From JAJYKN01 sp035516155 (GTDB lineage: Bacteria > Nitrospirota > UBA9217), in contig DATJAP010000044.1 in assembly GCA_035516155.1 (NCBI GenBank), positions 62,001-126,000 of the forward strand: DNA of 64,000 nucleotides, given 5' to 3'. The translations under genes were made by a program, and so were the position numbers. Of this stretch, positions 50,744 through 59,447 are shown in pieces. The notes under the pieces were generated by a model. That model saw only the letters and a program-made list of their open reading frames with translations, searched no databases and was not told the origin of the DNA. Numbering within the stretch: position 1 is the stretch's first letter; each line of letters starts with the position of its first letter.

Positions 50744-50771
50744 GCGATCGCTGCCGGGCGATGAAATGGAA

Positions 50772-50800
50772 GGATGTTTTCACTTTGAAAACATCCTTTC
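50772..50800 (+). terminator. Terminator of the secreted-protein gene
   Basis: GGATGTTTTCA (50772-50782) pairs with TGAAAACATCC (50786-50796) around a three-base loop, followed by TTTC. Confidence 0.65.
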
Positions 50801-50874
50801 CGTCCTCGAAACTGCTCTTGTATTCACGCACTAAATCTGATACTTTTAATTCCGGTAGTGTTTTCACTGCCATT

Positions 50875-50941
50875 GGGTGTATTCCTCCTCTTCTCGATTG
50901 AGATGGCCAAAAGGAGAATACACCCTTTTTTATTTCTATGG
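50875..50941 (+). terminator. Second, stronger terminator
   Basis: GGGTGTATTC (50875-50884) pairs with GAATACACCC (50926-50935), with further CTCC/GGAG pairing next to it, followed by six T. It may end a short RNA encoded in 50800-50940. Confidence 0.7.
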
Positions 50942-51144
50942 GAATTTTACACAGAGAATTTTACACTACCTCACCCGGACATAATTTGACATCATTGATT
51001 CACTATGCAATAATATGCTCTATATTAATTAGAGTAGAGAGGCGATCTCTCATCCTCGGGAAGGGGAAAAGCTGTTCAGCGGGGATATAGTTTCTCTATT
51101 CATTCAGCACGCTCTCCGTTTTGCGGATAGAAGGCGAGGCCCCG

Positions 51145-51912
51145 ATGACGACCGATCATCCCGCCGATGAACAGGATCCTCAACTGCCGAACAAGTCAAT
51201 AAACTATGCGCTCCTGGTGGACGGTTATGTGAGGGACCTTTTTACGACCGGCATGATCCTCCAGCGGCTCGATTACGATGTATTCATTGCGAACTCGGGC
51301 GAGGATGCCCTCAAACTTATTGAGGTAGCCTTGCCGGAACTGGTGATAACCGAGCTTTCCCTGCACAACATGTCGGGTCTGGAACTGTTGTTTCAGCTCA
51401 AGCACGCTCCCGCCACCAAAGACATTCCCGTAATCATCCATACGGCGATCGGGGACGAAAAGTGGGAAAATCACTGCCGTGCCACAGGATGCGCCGCCTT
51501 TCTGAGAAAACCGGTGGATCTCGACGAACTCTATAGCGCAATCCAGCGCGCGACGGAGGACAAACCACGGCAATATGTGCGGCTGCGGACTCTGTTGCCC
51601 GTCAGGGTAGGCGGCCATCTATCAACCGACGCGGCCGCTAGCGTCGAATATATTTCAGAGCTGTCGGAAAACGGCATCTTCGTGCGCACGCTGACCCCCC
51701 GGCCGGTCAATGCCGTTCTCCCGGTAAATATCATTCTCAACTCGCTGCCGATCAAGCTGAAGGCGGTCGTCGTACGCAGGGTCAGCATCGGTCAGGGGCT
51801 GTTCAAGGAGCCCGGCATGGGGATGCAGTTCGTCGAGATTTCTGAACCCCATCGGGAGTTAATAAGAAACTTCATAAAAGGACACATCATGCGCGATATC
51901 AACCCAGCCTGA
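51145..51912 (+). CDS. Receiver-PilZ protein with Glu in place of the phosphoacceptor Asp
   Basis: About 255 residues. A response-regulator receiver domain spans residues 20-140: 'YALLVDGYVRDLFTTGMILQ', 'LPELVITELSLHNMSGLELL', 'DIPVIIHTA' and the conserved Lys in 'AAFLRKPVDLDEL'. Aligning the beta-3 end puts Glu70 where the phosphorylated Asp should be, and only one acidic residue remains at beta-1. The C-terminal 105 residues are PilZ-like: 'YVRLRTLLPVRV' and 'YISELSENGIFVRTLTPRP', the latter in the D/N-x-S-x-x-G position. PilZ domains often bind cyclic di-GMP. ATG 51145 follows GAGG. It has no adjacent kinase. Confidence 0.85.
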   Translation: MTTDHPADEQDPQLPNKSINYALLVDGYVRDLFTTGMILQRLDYDVFIANSGEDALKLIEVALPELVITELSLHNMSGLELLFQLKHAPATKDIPVIIHTAIGDEKWENHCRATGCAAFLRKPVDLDELYSAIQRATEDKPRQYVRLRTLLPVRVGGHLSTDAAASVEYISELSENGIFVRTLTPRPVNAVLPVNIILNSLPIKLKAVVVRRVSIGQGLFKEPGMGMQFVEISEPHRELIRNFIKGHIMRDINPA

Positions 51913-52035
51913 CAGACCGGTCGTGCGATCACCAACATAGCAGGGGAGAACGTCCCGCAAAACTGCTCTTCAGCGTTTCGAACGTTTCTTGTATAGCCTC
52001 CCGTTTCCGGGGGCAAAAACAAGCTTCATTCATAA

Positions 52036-52986
52036 TCAGGATCCCGGCGTCTCACCTTTCCGCATCTCCACGTATCTCGCTGCACCAAGCGCCGCTACGC
52101 ACCCATCTGCGGCCGCTACCACGATCTGGTTTGCAAATTTCTGCCTCAGGTCCCCGGCGGCGAATATCCCCGACACACTTGTAGCGCATTTCTCATCGGT
52201 CACCACAAAACCGAATTCGTCGGTCCGGACTGCGGAGGGAACCAGCTGGTTGTTGGGCGAGAACCCGACAAAAATAAAAACCCCGTCCGTGGACAATTCC
52301 CCCTTTTCCCCGGTGGCAAGATTTTCGAAGGAAACCGCTCGGACGGTTTTCTCGTCACCCAAGACCGATTTGATGACCGTGTTCCAGAGGATTTGAATCC
52401 CCGGTTCGGCCGCCAGACGGCTTTGAAGCAGTTTGCCTGCCCGCAATGAGTCTCTGCGGTGCACCAAGTATACTTTCCTGGCCAGCCTAGAGAGATAGAT
52501 CGCTTCCTCCACAGCCGTATCTCCGCCGCCAATAACAACGACTGTCTTGTTCCGGAAAAAAAACCCGTCGCAGGTGGCACAGTAGGAAACACCAGCGCCA
52601 AGGTATTCGGCTTCACCGGGAATGCCAAGTTTGCGGGCTGTACCGCCCGCGGCGAGAATCAATGCAACTGTCTGCAATTGGTCGCCGTTTGCGAGTTCTA
52701 CGGTGTGAATACCAGTCCCGGCGGTGACCGCAACAACCTCCTGCTGGACAACAGGAAGAGCAAATGCTTCAGCATGGTGGACCAGCTTCTCGGCTAGATC
52801 AAAGCCGGTTATCCCCTCCACGCCGGGGTAGTTTTCAACCTCTTTTGATATGGCAATCTGGCCGCCGAGCACCCCTTTTTCGAGAAGAACAGTTTTCAGC
52901 GCAGCCCTCTTGCAGTAGAGCCCGGCTACAAGCCCTGCTGGTCCTCCGCCTACTATTATCACTTCATAGCTTTCCTTCATCGTCAT
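52036..52986 (-). CDS. trxB: Thioredoxin reductase
   Basis: A 316-residue flavoenzyme. FAD loop 'VIIVGGGPAGLVAGLYCKRA', redox-active CATC in 'GVSYCATCDGFFFRNKTVVV', NADPH loop 'VVIGGGDTAVEEAIYLSRLA', and 'SGIFAAGDLRQKFANQIVVA' at the end. All sites are intact. It reduces thioredoxin using NADPH in the cytoplasm. A zinc-ribbon thioredoxin is encoded 1.7 kb away on the same strand and may be its substrate. An ATG two codons downstream of 52986 is an alternative start. Confidence 0.96.
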   Translation of the reverse strand: MTMKESYEVIIVGGGPAGLVAGLYCKRAALKTVLLEKGVLGGQIAISKEVENYPGVEGITGFDLAEKLVHHAEAFALPVVQQEVVAVTAGTGIHTVELANGDQLQTVALILAAGGTARKLGIPGEAEYLGAGVSYCATCDGFFFRNKTVVVIGGGDTAVEEAIYLSRLARKVYLVHRRDSLRAGKLLQSRLAAEPGIQILWNTVIKSVLGDEKTVRAVSFENLATGEKGELSTDGVFIFVGFSPNNQLVPSAVRTDEFGFVVTDEKCATSVSGIFAAGDLRQKFANQIVVAAADGCVAALGAARYVEMRKGETPGS

Positions 52987-53122
52987 GGCCAGACTTCCAG
53001 AGAGAGATCCCTTCCTTTCCTTATTTTATTATTATACATCAGATCATTCTTTAGAAATGTTTATATTCTGGTAAAAAAGAGATGATTCTCTATAGCAATC
53101 GCAGTCGGACAAAGGGGCACAC

Positions 53123-53326
53123 ATGAATGAGGCAACGGACAAGGAGAGGATAATCGACACCGTCACCGGCCTTTCAATCAGCACGGACAACGGGGACCGG
53201 CCTGGTATCAAAGCCCTGTTTGTTCCCCGCGTCCTGTTCGGCATGGCATCGCTTGCGGGAAGACAACCCGTAACCACCATGCCCCAGGCGATCATCGACG
53301 GATGGGACAAGGGACTCAAGCTTTGA
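53123..53326 (+). CDS. Small hypothetical protein, 67 residues
   Basis: ATG 53123 with GGGG upstream; product MNEATDKERIIDTVTGLSIS followed by 'TDNGDRPGIKALFVPRVLFG' and 'QPVTTMPQAIIDGWDKGLKL'. The composition is protein-like, but I recognise no family and there is no operon context. Confidence 0.35.
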   Translation: MNEATDKERIIDTVTGLSISTDNGDRPGIKALFVPRVLFGMASLAGRQPVTTMPQAIIDGWDKGLKL

Positions 53327-53444
53327 AAGGCCATACACCATCAGGCAGGCAATTTTCTGTGGACGTTGGAAGCAATGAAGCGCAGGTATTCTGTTATGGC
53401 ATAACTTGGTATTATTTGCCGAACAGGACAAAAAAACCAGAACT

Positions 53445-53726
53445 ATGAAAGACAGCTCTGATGTGTATCTGGCGAACCCGGGAGGAGAATGGAAGATAGG
53501 CCGGTTCAAATTCAATCTGAAATTCATTGACGGGAATCCTGCGCCGGAGAAGAGTTCGAACAGTGAACCGATACCGTTTCAAAGAGTGCAAGAAGCAATA
53601 AGCGGATCTACCTGTCTTGCCGCGGGACCCCCTTCACTTCGCTCCGCCATGTTTCTCGCGACAGCAATCGGACGGATGCACGGCATAACAGTCAAAATGG
53701 CGACATCAGAGCAAGGTGGAAGATGA
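53445..53726 (+). CDS. Small hypothetical protein, about 93 residues
   Basis: The frame continues from 'MKDSSDVYLANPGGEWKIGR' and 'FKFNLKFIDGNPAPEKSSNS'. The second half ('GSTCLAAGPPSLRSAMFLAT') looks less like folded protein. No clear ribosome site. It may be spurious or a decayed gene. Confidence 0.25.
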   Translation: MKDSSDVYLANPGGEWKIGRFKFNLKFIDGNPAPEKSSNSEPIPFQRVQEAISGSTCLAAGPPSLRSAMFLATAIGRMHGITVKMATSEQGGR

Positions 53727-53783
53727 TACCTTTAAACTAAGACATTAATGTCTGAGATCATCTCTTTGAAGGAGGGTTATAAT

Positions 53784-54254
53784 ATGAAAGCAGTGAAATT
53801 GACGTTGTACGTTGCGTTCACCGTACTTCTTGCCGCATCACTCGGTTTCGCGGCATCCGGGGTGTTTAAGACAAAACTGAGCGGCAAGGAGGTCGTGCCG
53901 CCAGTGGAGACAAAAGCCACGGGCTATGCTCAATTCAAACTGAGCAAGGACGGCAAGGAAATCACCTACATCCTCAGGATGAAGGACATTGACGATGTGA
54001 CAGCAGCCCATATCCACGCCGGGAAAAAAGGCGAAAGCGGTGCGCCAGTCGCAGGTCTGTTCATGGGGCCGAAAAAAGAGGGTAAATTCAGCGGCGTGCT
54101 TGCCAAAGGCACCGTAACGGACAAGAACCTCGTCGGTAAGCTGGCGGGCGAGACAATCGGTGACCTTGCCAAGTTAATCAAGGACGGCGAAGCCTACGTA
54201 AATGTCCACACCGTCAAGAACCCGAACGGTGAAATCCGCGGCCAGATCAAGTAA
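53784..54254 (+). CDS. Secreted CHRD-domain protein
   Basis: A 156-residue protein with a signal peptide (MKAVKLTLYVAFTVLLAASL, cut near 'GFAAS'). One CHRD domain follows: 'FKTKLSGKEVVPPVETKATG', 'AQFKLSKDGKEITYILRMKD', the characteristic 'VTAAHIHAGKKGESGAPVAG' and 'YVNVHTVKNPNGEIRGQIK'. CHRD domains occur in chordin and in bacterial secreted proteins, where function is unknown. GAAGGAGG precedes ATG 53784; the frame also extends to 53748. A strong terminator follows 45 bp after the stop. Confidence 0.92.
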   Translation: MKAVKLTLYVAFTVLLAASLGFAASGVFKTKLSGKEVVPPVETKATGYAQFKLSKDGKEITYILRMKDIDDVTAAHIHAGKKGESGAPVAGLFMGPKKEGKFSGVLAKGTVTDKNLVGKLAGETIGDLAKLIKDGEAYVNVHTVKNPNGEIRGQIK

Positions 54255-54296
54255 AGGCAATGGAATACCGGTTCGGACAATTGTTCAGAGAAAAAT

Positions 54297-54338
54297 GAAA
54301 AAGCGGAGCAGGAATCGATTCCTGTTCCGCTTTTTTTA
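54297..54338 (+). terminator. Bidirectional rho-independent terminator
   Basis: AGCGGAGCAGGAAT and ATTCCTGTTCCGCT form a nearly perfect stem (54302-54331), flanked by A5 on the left and T7 on the right, so it can serve the CHRD gene and the opposing strand. Confidence 0.8.
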
Positions 54339-54468
54339 TTTTGTCACCCAAAGGTCATTTGAGGGAAAAGAAAAAGACCTCGGAGTTTAGTCCCGTTTCA
54401 TTCGTTTATCGGCAGAGCTTGCCGACAACCGCCAGAACCTGACCTCCCCGCGAACATCACCGGCGGAT

Positions 54469-54693
54469 TCACAAGCCAGAGTCAGGCATAAATACTGATC
54501 CAACCCTCTTGATAATGAAGAACTGCAAGGCCTTCGTAACCTTCGCATTTTTTCCCAGCACAACACCCAAGGCCTGTTCGGACCGGCTAGCCTGCTTACG
54601 CGCTTCCAAGCTCACTTCTATCTGCACATTATCTTGTTGGGTCTGCATCGCCACGCTGATGCTTTCGTTAGTTTTGATACCATTTCCGCCGTA
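54469..54693 (-). other. Open frame continuing from the thioredoxin gene beyond its TGA
   Basis: After the TGA of the thioredoxin-like gene the same frame stays open for 74 more codons: 'YGGNGIKTNESISVAMQTQQ', 'DNVQIEVSLEARKQASRSEQ', then 'ALGVVLGKNAKVTKALQFFI'. Internal GTG 54654 and ATG 54648 could start a small gene, but no ribosome site is visible. Read-through, a separate small protein or chance remain open. Confidence 0.25.
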
Positions 54694-55152
54694 TCAGAGG
54701 GCCGAAAAGTTGATAAGGTTGTCCACCCATTTGACCAGATCGGTCTTATCCTTTGGCGGACCATCCACACGAATGAGTTCCACGCCATTTCGATAGACTA
54801 TGAAGGTCGGTGTTTTTTCGATCTTGAACCTCTGGGCGAGATAAACATCCGATTCGATGTCGACTTTCATGACCTTCAGCTTTCCCGCCCGCTCCCGCGC
54901 CAGGTTGTTCACCACGGGGTCGAATATCTTGCAGTAGAGACACATTGGGGCAGTGAATTCGAGGAGGAGTGTTTCGGCCCAATGAGCGATTGAGCGGTCA
55001 AGGCTATCCCGTTTCGCATACATCGGCTCGGAGGGGATTTGGAGAGTTACCTTGCAATTACCGCAGGCGGGATTACCCCCAAGTTTTGACTGAGGGACAC
55101 GGTTCAGGATCAGACAATTAGCGCAGCGGATAATAGCGGAACTGTCAGACAT
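54694..55152 (-). CDS. Zinc-ribbon thioredoxin-like protein with CLYC active site
   Basis: A 152-residue protein built like thioredoxin 2: an N-terminal zinc ribbon (C10-x2-C13 and C30-x2-C33) and a thioredoxin fold ('LLLEFTAPMCLYCKIFDPVV', 'KLKVMKVDIESDVYLAQRFK', cis-Pro in 'IEKTPTFIVYRNGVELIRVD'). The active site is CLYC, where Trx2 has CGPC; the Gly-Pro pair that tunes its potential is absent, so it may act on different partners or be more oxidising. Cytoplasmic. TrxB is encoded nearby. Confidence 0.88.
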   Translation of the reverse strand: MSDSSAIIRCANCLILNRVPQSKLGGNPACGNCKVTLQIPSEPMYAKRDSLDRSIAHWAETLLLEFTAPMCLYCKIFDPVVNNLARERAGKLKVMKVDIESDVYLAQRFKIEKTPTFIVYRNGVELIRVDGPPKDKTDLVKWVDNLINFSAL

Positions 55153-55525
55153 AACTAATTTTTACCTATCGTTTTCGAATTCATACTTTAGAATGAAACA
55201 ATCTATATTGATCAGTTTAAGCAATTGAACGGCAATAGTCAAGCGAAGAGAGCTTCCCCTTTGCCGGTCTGGTACGACCGCAAGAGTATAAACGAGGACA
55301 GCATCCAACCCTGAGCACAAGCTTGAAATTGCGGATCCCTGTTTTCGTCCCGTGAAAAGTCATTCTCTGCGAATCTTATTCCGTAAGAAGCTTTTTTTCT
55401 CGACTGGCCGGTTTCGCTTCGTCTAATATTTCAAACCCGGGTTTCAATGACCAGGATGAAACCGGACAATAATAGTGGTAAATTTAAAGAGGAAGAACAT
55501 TTTTAACGCTAAAGAGGCTCGCGTC
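55153..55525. other. Intergenic region, about 370 bp
   Basis: Divergent space between the thioredoxin-like and kinase genes. No repeat or confident promoter was seen. Confidence 0.4.
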
Positions 55526-57217
55526 ATGTCGGAACAATGTACCATAAACGAATGTCTGACGAGAAAGACTGATACAGGCCAGACATGTTATGCAGAAAGG
55601 GGCTCAGTCGGCGAGCAAATGCGCCAACTGGTCAGTCAGTATGAAAAGCTCATCGAGTCTCTTCCCGATGCAATGGTCATTATCAACCGCGTTGGTAGAA
55701 TCGTAACGGTAAATGCCCAGATAGAAAAGCTCTTCGGCTACGGGAGAGAAGAACTGCAGGGGAGAAATCTTGAGATCCTGATGCCGGCGAGGTTTCGCGC
55801 CCGCCATCGTAAAAATGTGTCAGAATTCCTTAGCCAGCCCCGTATCCGTCCCATGGGGACGGGGCTTGAGCTTTTCGGGCTGCGCAAGGACGGTGCGGAA
55901 TTCCCCGTCGACATCAGCTTGAGTTTCTTTACGACTGGTGGTGAAGTGGCGGCCATAGCGGCCATCCGGGACATAACGGAGCGAAAAAAAACCGAACGCG
56001 ATCTCAACTTGAATTACCTGATACAAAGAGCTATCAGTTCGGTCCTGAAAATTTCCCTGGAACCTGTTCTGCTCGAGGAGCAGCTAAGCAAGGTGCTCGA
56101 CCTGATCATCACCCTCCCAAGTTTTGAAACTCATGCGCTGGGCAGCATTTACCTCGTCGAGGGCGAAGATCGCACCCTCGTCCTCAGAGCCATGCATGGA
56201 TTCTCTGTGTCCCAGGCGACGTCCTGCCACTATTTACCGCTGGGAGAGGGCATAGACAGCGCTCGGGCAGCGGCCTGCCAGATCATATCCCCCAATTGTC
56301 TTGATGAGCTCGACGAAATCCAGTATGCGAGAGAGGGAAACACAGCACAGTATTGCGCTCCCATCGTCTTCGGAAAGCGGCCCCTCGGTTTGATCAATGT
56401 GGCGGTAAGTGAGGGACACCAGCGCATTCCCGAGGAGGAGGAGTTTCTTGCTGCAATCGCGAATTCGCTTGCAGGTCTCATTGAGCGATATCAAACCGAG
56501 ACGGAAAAGAACCGACTCCGGGAACAGCTCGCTGAGACAGAAAAGTTCGTGGCCCTTGGGAGGATCACCGCCAATGTATCACACACAATCAAAAATCCCT
56601 TGACCGCGATCGGCGGTTTCGCAAACAGGTTGATGGACAAGCTTCCTGAAGGGACTCAAGAGAAAAAATACGCGGGTTTGATTTATACGGAAGCAGTACG
56701 GCTAGAGAATGTATTGCAGAATGTTCTCCTGTTCTCACGGCATGACAAAGACCGGCTGACCGCTTGCAGCATCCCGGAAATAGTCGAAAAAGCACTGGTG
56801 ATGTACGAGGATATCTGCAGAGAAAAGTTAATCGCCATCAACAGGGACCTTAAAGACGTTCCCTTGATAACCGGGAATAAGGAGCAGTTGCTCCAAGCGA
56901 TCGAAAACCTGCTATCCAATGCCATCGATGCAATGGCGCGGGGCGGCTCTCTTACGGTCGACACGGACGTTGAAAAAAAGGGAGAAAGCTCCTTCGTTCG
57001 CCTAAAAATAAGGGACACCGGCTATGGCATAGAAACCGAGAACATCAAAAGAATTTTTGAGCCTTTTTTTACGACGAAACTGCTTCTGAAAGGAACAGGG
57101 TTGGGCCTTTCCATCACCAAGAAGGTCGTGGATGATCACGGCGGCTTCATCCGGGTAGACAGCAGAGTGGGAAAGGGTACGACATTCGATGTTCTCTTTC
57201 CGATTAAACGGACATGA
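55526..57217 (+). CDS. Sensor histidine kinase (PAS-GAF-HisKA-HATPase)
   Basis: About 563 residues with no transmembrane segment, so a cytoplasmic sensor. Order: PAS at about 40-165 ('SLPDAMVIINRVGRIVTVNA', with PAC 'GGEVAAIAAIRDITERKKTE'), GAF at about 185-330 ('LGSIYLVEGEDRTLVLRAMH', 'QYCAPIVFGKRPLGLINVAV'), HisKA with the phosphorylated His in 'TANVSHTIKNPLTAIGGFAN', and HATPase_c with N-box 'QAIENLLSNAIDAMARGG', G1 'IRDTGYGIETENIKRIFEPF' and G2 'GTGLGLSITKKVVDDHGGFI'. ATG 55526 follows AAAGAGG. No response regulator gene is adjacent. The nearest receiver protein (51145-51912) lacks the Asp. Confidence 0.93.
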   Translation: MSEQCTINECLTRKTDTGQTCYAERGSVGEQMRQLVSQYEKLIESLPDAMVIINRVGRIVTVNAQIEKLFGYGREELQGRNLEILMPARFRARHRKNVSEFLSQPRIRPMGTGLELFGLRKDGAEFPVDISLSFFTTGGEVAAIAAIRDITERKKTERDLNLNYLIQRAISSVLKISLEPVLLEEQLSKVLDLIITLPSFETHALGSIYLVEGEDRTLVLRAMHGFSVSQATSCHYLPLGEGIDSARAAACQIISPNCLDELDEIQYAREGNTAQYCAPIVFGKRPLGLINVAVSEGHQRIPEEEEFLAAIANSLAGLIERYQTETEKNRLREQLAETEKFVALGRITANVSHTIKNPLTAIGGFANRLMDKLPEGTQEKKYAGLIYTEAVRLENVLQNVLLFSRHDKDRLTACSIPEIVEKALVMYEDICREKLIAINRDLKDVPLITGNKEQLLQAIENLLSNAIDAMARGGSLTVDTDVEKKGESSFVRLKIRDTGYGIETENIKRIFEPFFTTKLLLKGTGLGLSITKKVVDDHGGFIRVDSRVGKGTTFDVLFPIKRT

Positions 57218-57309
57218 TGCTCCTCTGGCAAGCAAACAAATTTAATTCCTGCGTTCGTCTGTTCCTTACTTCATTTCTCCAGCAGAATTGACAGGCACGT
57301 GAACAGTGG

Positions 57310-58920
57310 TCATCCCGATGAAGCGACATCAATGTCGCTGCGAGCCCCCATATTTTTGGGTATCTTGCTCATGGCTCGCTCGGACAGGGCAGCGATGGTG
57401 AGCGCGGGATTAACGCCCGGATTAGCCGAAATCATGGAACCGTCGCACACATACATGTTCTCATACCCGAAGACCCGGTTGTCCCTGTCGATCACGCCCT
57501 CATCGCCATTTCTCCCCATCACACAGCCACCGAGGATGTGGGCGGTGGTGGGTATACCGAACAACGTCTCAGTTAGCAGCACCATGGGTTTTCCCTTTAC
57601 GATTTTCGCGTATCGGCCGGACAGCGCCCCGGCTTCCGGGACGAAGGCCGTCGGACGTTGCCCCGTCTCGGAAGAAGACTTCATGCCGAACCAGCCTCGC
57701 GAGAAGCGAAGAGTGCTGTCGAGGGTCTGCATGAACAGCAGGATCTGCGTTCTCTTAGCCCAGTCCCCGACGAAATAGACTCTCAGGTTCCTGACCGGAT
57801 GCAGCACAAGGTCTCCCACTACTTTTAACAGTCTGACAAGCATATTGCTTCCTTGGGAAAGGGGGATCTCAAAGAGGCGCCAGAAACCCGATCCCGCGGG
57901 GTAGCGAACCGGCTCCACATGGCTATGATCATCGGAGTGAAGGATAGAGCTGATCGCGACGCCGTCGGAAAATACTGTTCCCTTGTCCAGCGATGTTATT
58001 CCGATCAGGCTTTCCGAATTGGTGCGTATGCACGACCCGACTTTTTGGGAAAGGTTCGGCAGGAAGGACTGTCTGAGTTTAAGGAGCAATGGAACGGTAC
58101 CCAGCACGCCGCCGCTGAACACGACGCCGCCACAGGTGTACTCCCCCTTTTTCCCGAAAAATGATGTGGAGGTCCGCCACTTCACCCGATAGCCATCTGA
58201 ACCATCCGGCTTTCCCAATGGGTGAATTTCGAAGACCTCGGCCTCGGGTTGAATGACGGCCCCCAGCTGTTCTGCAAGGTAGAGGTAGTTCTTGTCCAGG
58301 GTGTTTTTTGCGTTGTACCGGCACCCGACCATGCATCCTCCGCAGAAAGTGCAGCCACTGCGGTCCGGACCCTTCCCGTTGAAGTACGGGTCAGGCACGG
58401 TTTTTTCAGGCTCTCCGAAAAAAACAGCCACCTTTGTCGGCTCGAAGCGTTCTGATTTGCCTATCTGCTCCGCAAGAATTTTAAGCGCTTTGTCTCCGGT
58501 TTCGAACCGTGGACAAGGGACCCTACCGAGCATGGCAGAAGCGAGAGCATAGAACTCCATTAGTTCCTGCTCCCAGTCGGCGAGAGGAGCCCAGCTTGCA
58601 GCCCGGAAAAAGCTCTGCTTGGGCACGGTCAATGTATTAGCATAGACAAGCGAACCACCTCCGACACCCACGCCGGACAGGATCGTGACATGCCGAAACC
58701 ATGTCAGCTTGAAAAAGCCGAAGAACCTCAGGCCCGGCAACCAGAGCCATCGCTTCAGGTTCCAGTTCGTCCGGGGAAAATCCTTTGCTCCGAGCCGCTT
58801 CCCCTTTTCAAGCACGAGCACCTTGTACCCTTTTTCAGCAAGCCGGAGCGCGGAGACGGACCCGCCGAAACCCGATCCGATGACAATATAGTTGTATTGA
58901 AGATCGCGCGGCAATTGCAA
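57310..58920 (-). CDS. GMC-family FAD oxidoreductase, cholesterol-oxidase-like, with four-Cys motif
   Basis: A 536-residue flavoprotein. N-terminal FAD loop 'VIGSGFGGSVSALRLAEKGY'; 'SGVGVGGGSLVYANTLTVPK' binds FAD; C-terminal 'LGGCVMGRNGDEGVIDRDNR' and 'YVCDGSMISANPGVNPALTI' complete it. At about residue 180 a cysteine cluster 'RSGCTFCGGCMVGCRYNAKN' (C-x2-C-x2-C-x3-C) resembles a 4Fe-4S ligand set. That motif is seen in some bacterial GMC/cholesterol-oxidase relatives, and would pass electrons onwards rather than to oxygen. Substrate unknown, perhaps a sterol or alcohol. The TTG at 58920 follows AGGTGA closely; a second TTG at 58914 is possible. Confidence 0.85.
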   Translation of the reverse strand: MQLPRDLQYNYIVIGSGFGGSVSALRLAEKGYKVLVLEKGKRLGAKDFPRTNWNLKRWLWLPGLRFFGFFKLTWFRHVTILSGVGVGGGSLVYANTLTVPKQSFFRAASWAPLADWEQELMEFYALASAMLGRVPCPRFETGDKALKILAEQIGKSERFEPTKVAVFFGEPEKTVPDPYFNGKGPDRSGCTFCGGCMVGCRYNAKNTLDKNYLYLAEQLGAVIQPEAEVFEIHPLGKPDGSDGYRVKWRTSTSFFGKKGEYTCGGVVFSGGVLGTVPLLLKLRQSFLPNLSQKVGSCIRTNSESLIGITSLDKGTVFSDGVAISSILHSDDHSHVEPVRYPAGSGFWRLFEIPLSQGSNMLVRLLKVVGDLVLHPVRNLRVYFVGDWAKRTQILLFMQTLDSTLRFSRGWFGMKSSSETGQRPTAFVPEAGALSGRYAKIVKGKPMVLLTETLFGIPTTAHILGGCVMGRNGDEGVIDRDNRVFGYENMYVCDGSMISANPGVNPALTIAALSERAMSKIPKNMGARSDIDVASSG

Positions 58921-58958
58921 TCACCTTGGCTGCTGTTCATTCGCCAACAATAATTCGC

Positions 58959-59447
58959 TCATTTCCCGCAGCATTTTTTGAACTTCCTCCCGCTGCCGCA
59001 AGGGCAGGGATCATTCCTTCCGGCCTTGGGTGATGACCTGACAATCTGCCTGGGCGGCAGCGCTTTTCCCGTGGTTAAATACCATCGGCCATTCTCTTTC
59101 TGAAAAGTGGATAATTCGTGGTGCTCCTGTCTAACGCCGTTCTCCGTAAATGACACTGCGAATTCTACTTCACCTGTCTGGTCCTCAGATCCGCCGGCGG
59201 TTGTTTTCAGTATCTCGATTCCGTGCCATTGGGCGCGTTCCGCCCAGTCACGGCTGATTTTCTCATCATAATCCGACCGATGATCCGGATGGAGGGAGGA
59301 AAGGAGGTAGTGCAATTCCTTTTTAACGTAAGCACTGTACCGGGAACGCATGAGCTGCTCCGCCGTAGCTGCCGGCTGTACGCCGGAAATCCGGAGAGCG
59401 CAGCATTCTGCATAGGGCAATTCAGAACCGCAGGGACATATGTCCAT
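58959..59447 (-). CDS. YchJ-family protein with two SEC-C zinc motifs
   Basis: A 162-residue protein of the UPF0225/YchJ family. An N-terminal SEC-C-like motif 'MDICPCGSELPYAECC' and a C-terminal one 'NDPCPCGSGRKFKKCCGK' flank an NTF2-like middle ('AEQLMRSRYSAYVKKELHYL' and 'GEVEFAVSFTENGVRQEHHE'). Function is unknown; SEC-C motifs bind zinc and in SecA contact SecB. ATG 59447 has AAAGGAG six bases upstream. Its tail closely resembles that of the SecA in this window. Confidence 0.9.
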   Translation of the reverse strand: MDICPCGSELPYAECCALRISGVQPAATAEQLMRSRYSAYVKKELHYLLSSLHPDHRSDYDEKISRDWAERAQWHGIEILKTTAGGSEDQTGEVEFAVSFTENGVRQEHHELSTFQKENGRWYLTTGKALPPRQIVRSSPKAGRNDPCPCGSGRKFKKCCGK

